A DNA stretch of 13,339 bases from Pseudomonadota bacterium (GTDB taxonomy: Bacteria; Pseudomonadota; Gammaproteobacteria; Burkholderiales; Burkholderiaceae_B). Of the stretch, positions 13,320 through 13,339 are shown one piece after another. Both the position numbers and the translations under genes were made by a program. The stretch lies in contig JAEWHK010000022.1 in NCBI GenBank assembly GCA_023387815.1, positions 1 to 13,339 on the forward strand, given 5' to 3'. The notes beneath the pieces are model-generated. The model was given only the letters and a program-made list of their open reading frames with translations. It did not search any database and was not told the DNA's origin. Numbering within the stretch: position 1 is the first letter of the stretch; the number at the start of each line of letters is the position of its first letter.

Positions 13320-13339
13320 GCGGCCACTCCCATTTTTAA

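Overview
The window looks like chromosomal DNA of a betaproteobacterium, most likely Burkholderiales/Alcaligenaceae. The basis is protein style (Lgt, HPPD, RppH with a long basic tail), the order zapB-like/zapA/6S RNA, and coding DNA of moderate GC. The genus is a guess (Advenella-like); no 16S or other marker is present. I see no insertion sequence, phage gene, CRISPR array or tRNA.

Region 1-877 has no convincing protein gene. It holds a possible leftward promoter, a tiny ORF with an ideal Shine-Dalgarno site, and about 500 bases that are strikingly C-rich and G-poor on the + strand, dotted with TATATA-like words. Region 878-5671 is a + strand catabolic or uptake cassette: a LysR regulator (probably on a leaderless mRNA), an ACS-family MFS carrier, a DUF2848 protein and an amidase-signature hydrolase. 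The carrier, DUF2848 gene and amidase look co-transcribed. This is the best candidate here for an undescribed pathway: import of an organic acid or amide followed by hydrolysis. The substrate cannot be read from the sequence.

Region 5767-7497 is a divergent pair: an Lrp/AsnC regulator (-) and 4-hydroxyphenylpyruvate dioxygenase (+), the tyrosine catabolism enzyme, with inverted repeats between them. Region 7498-8661 holds two hairpins, then msrA and a small c-type cytochrome on the - strand. lgt (+) follows and overlaps the 3' end of a periplasmic SIMPL-domain gene (-) tail to tail by 44 bp.

Region 9527-11346 is a compact - strand block in transcription order: coiled-coil ZapB-like gene, zapA, 6S RNA (ssrS) with its terminator, SIMPL gene. 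The SIMPL start codon lies only 12 bases past the T-run of the 6S terminator. After a 45-nt inverted repeat comes a beta-hydroxyacid dehydrogenase (+) with a GC-rich terminator. The window closes with rppH (-), whose Nudix domain carries a tail of roughly 118 residues.
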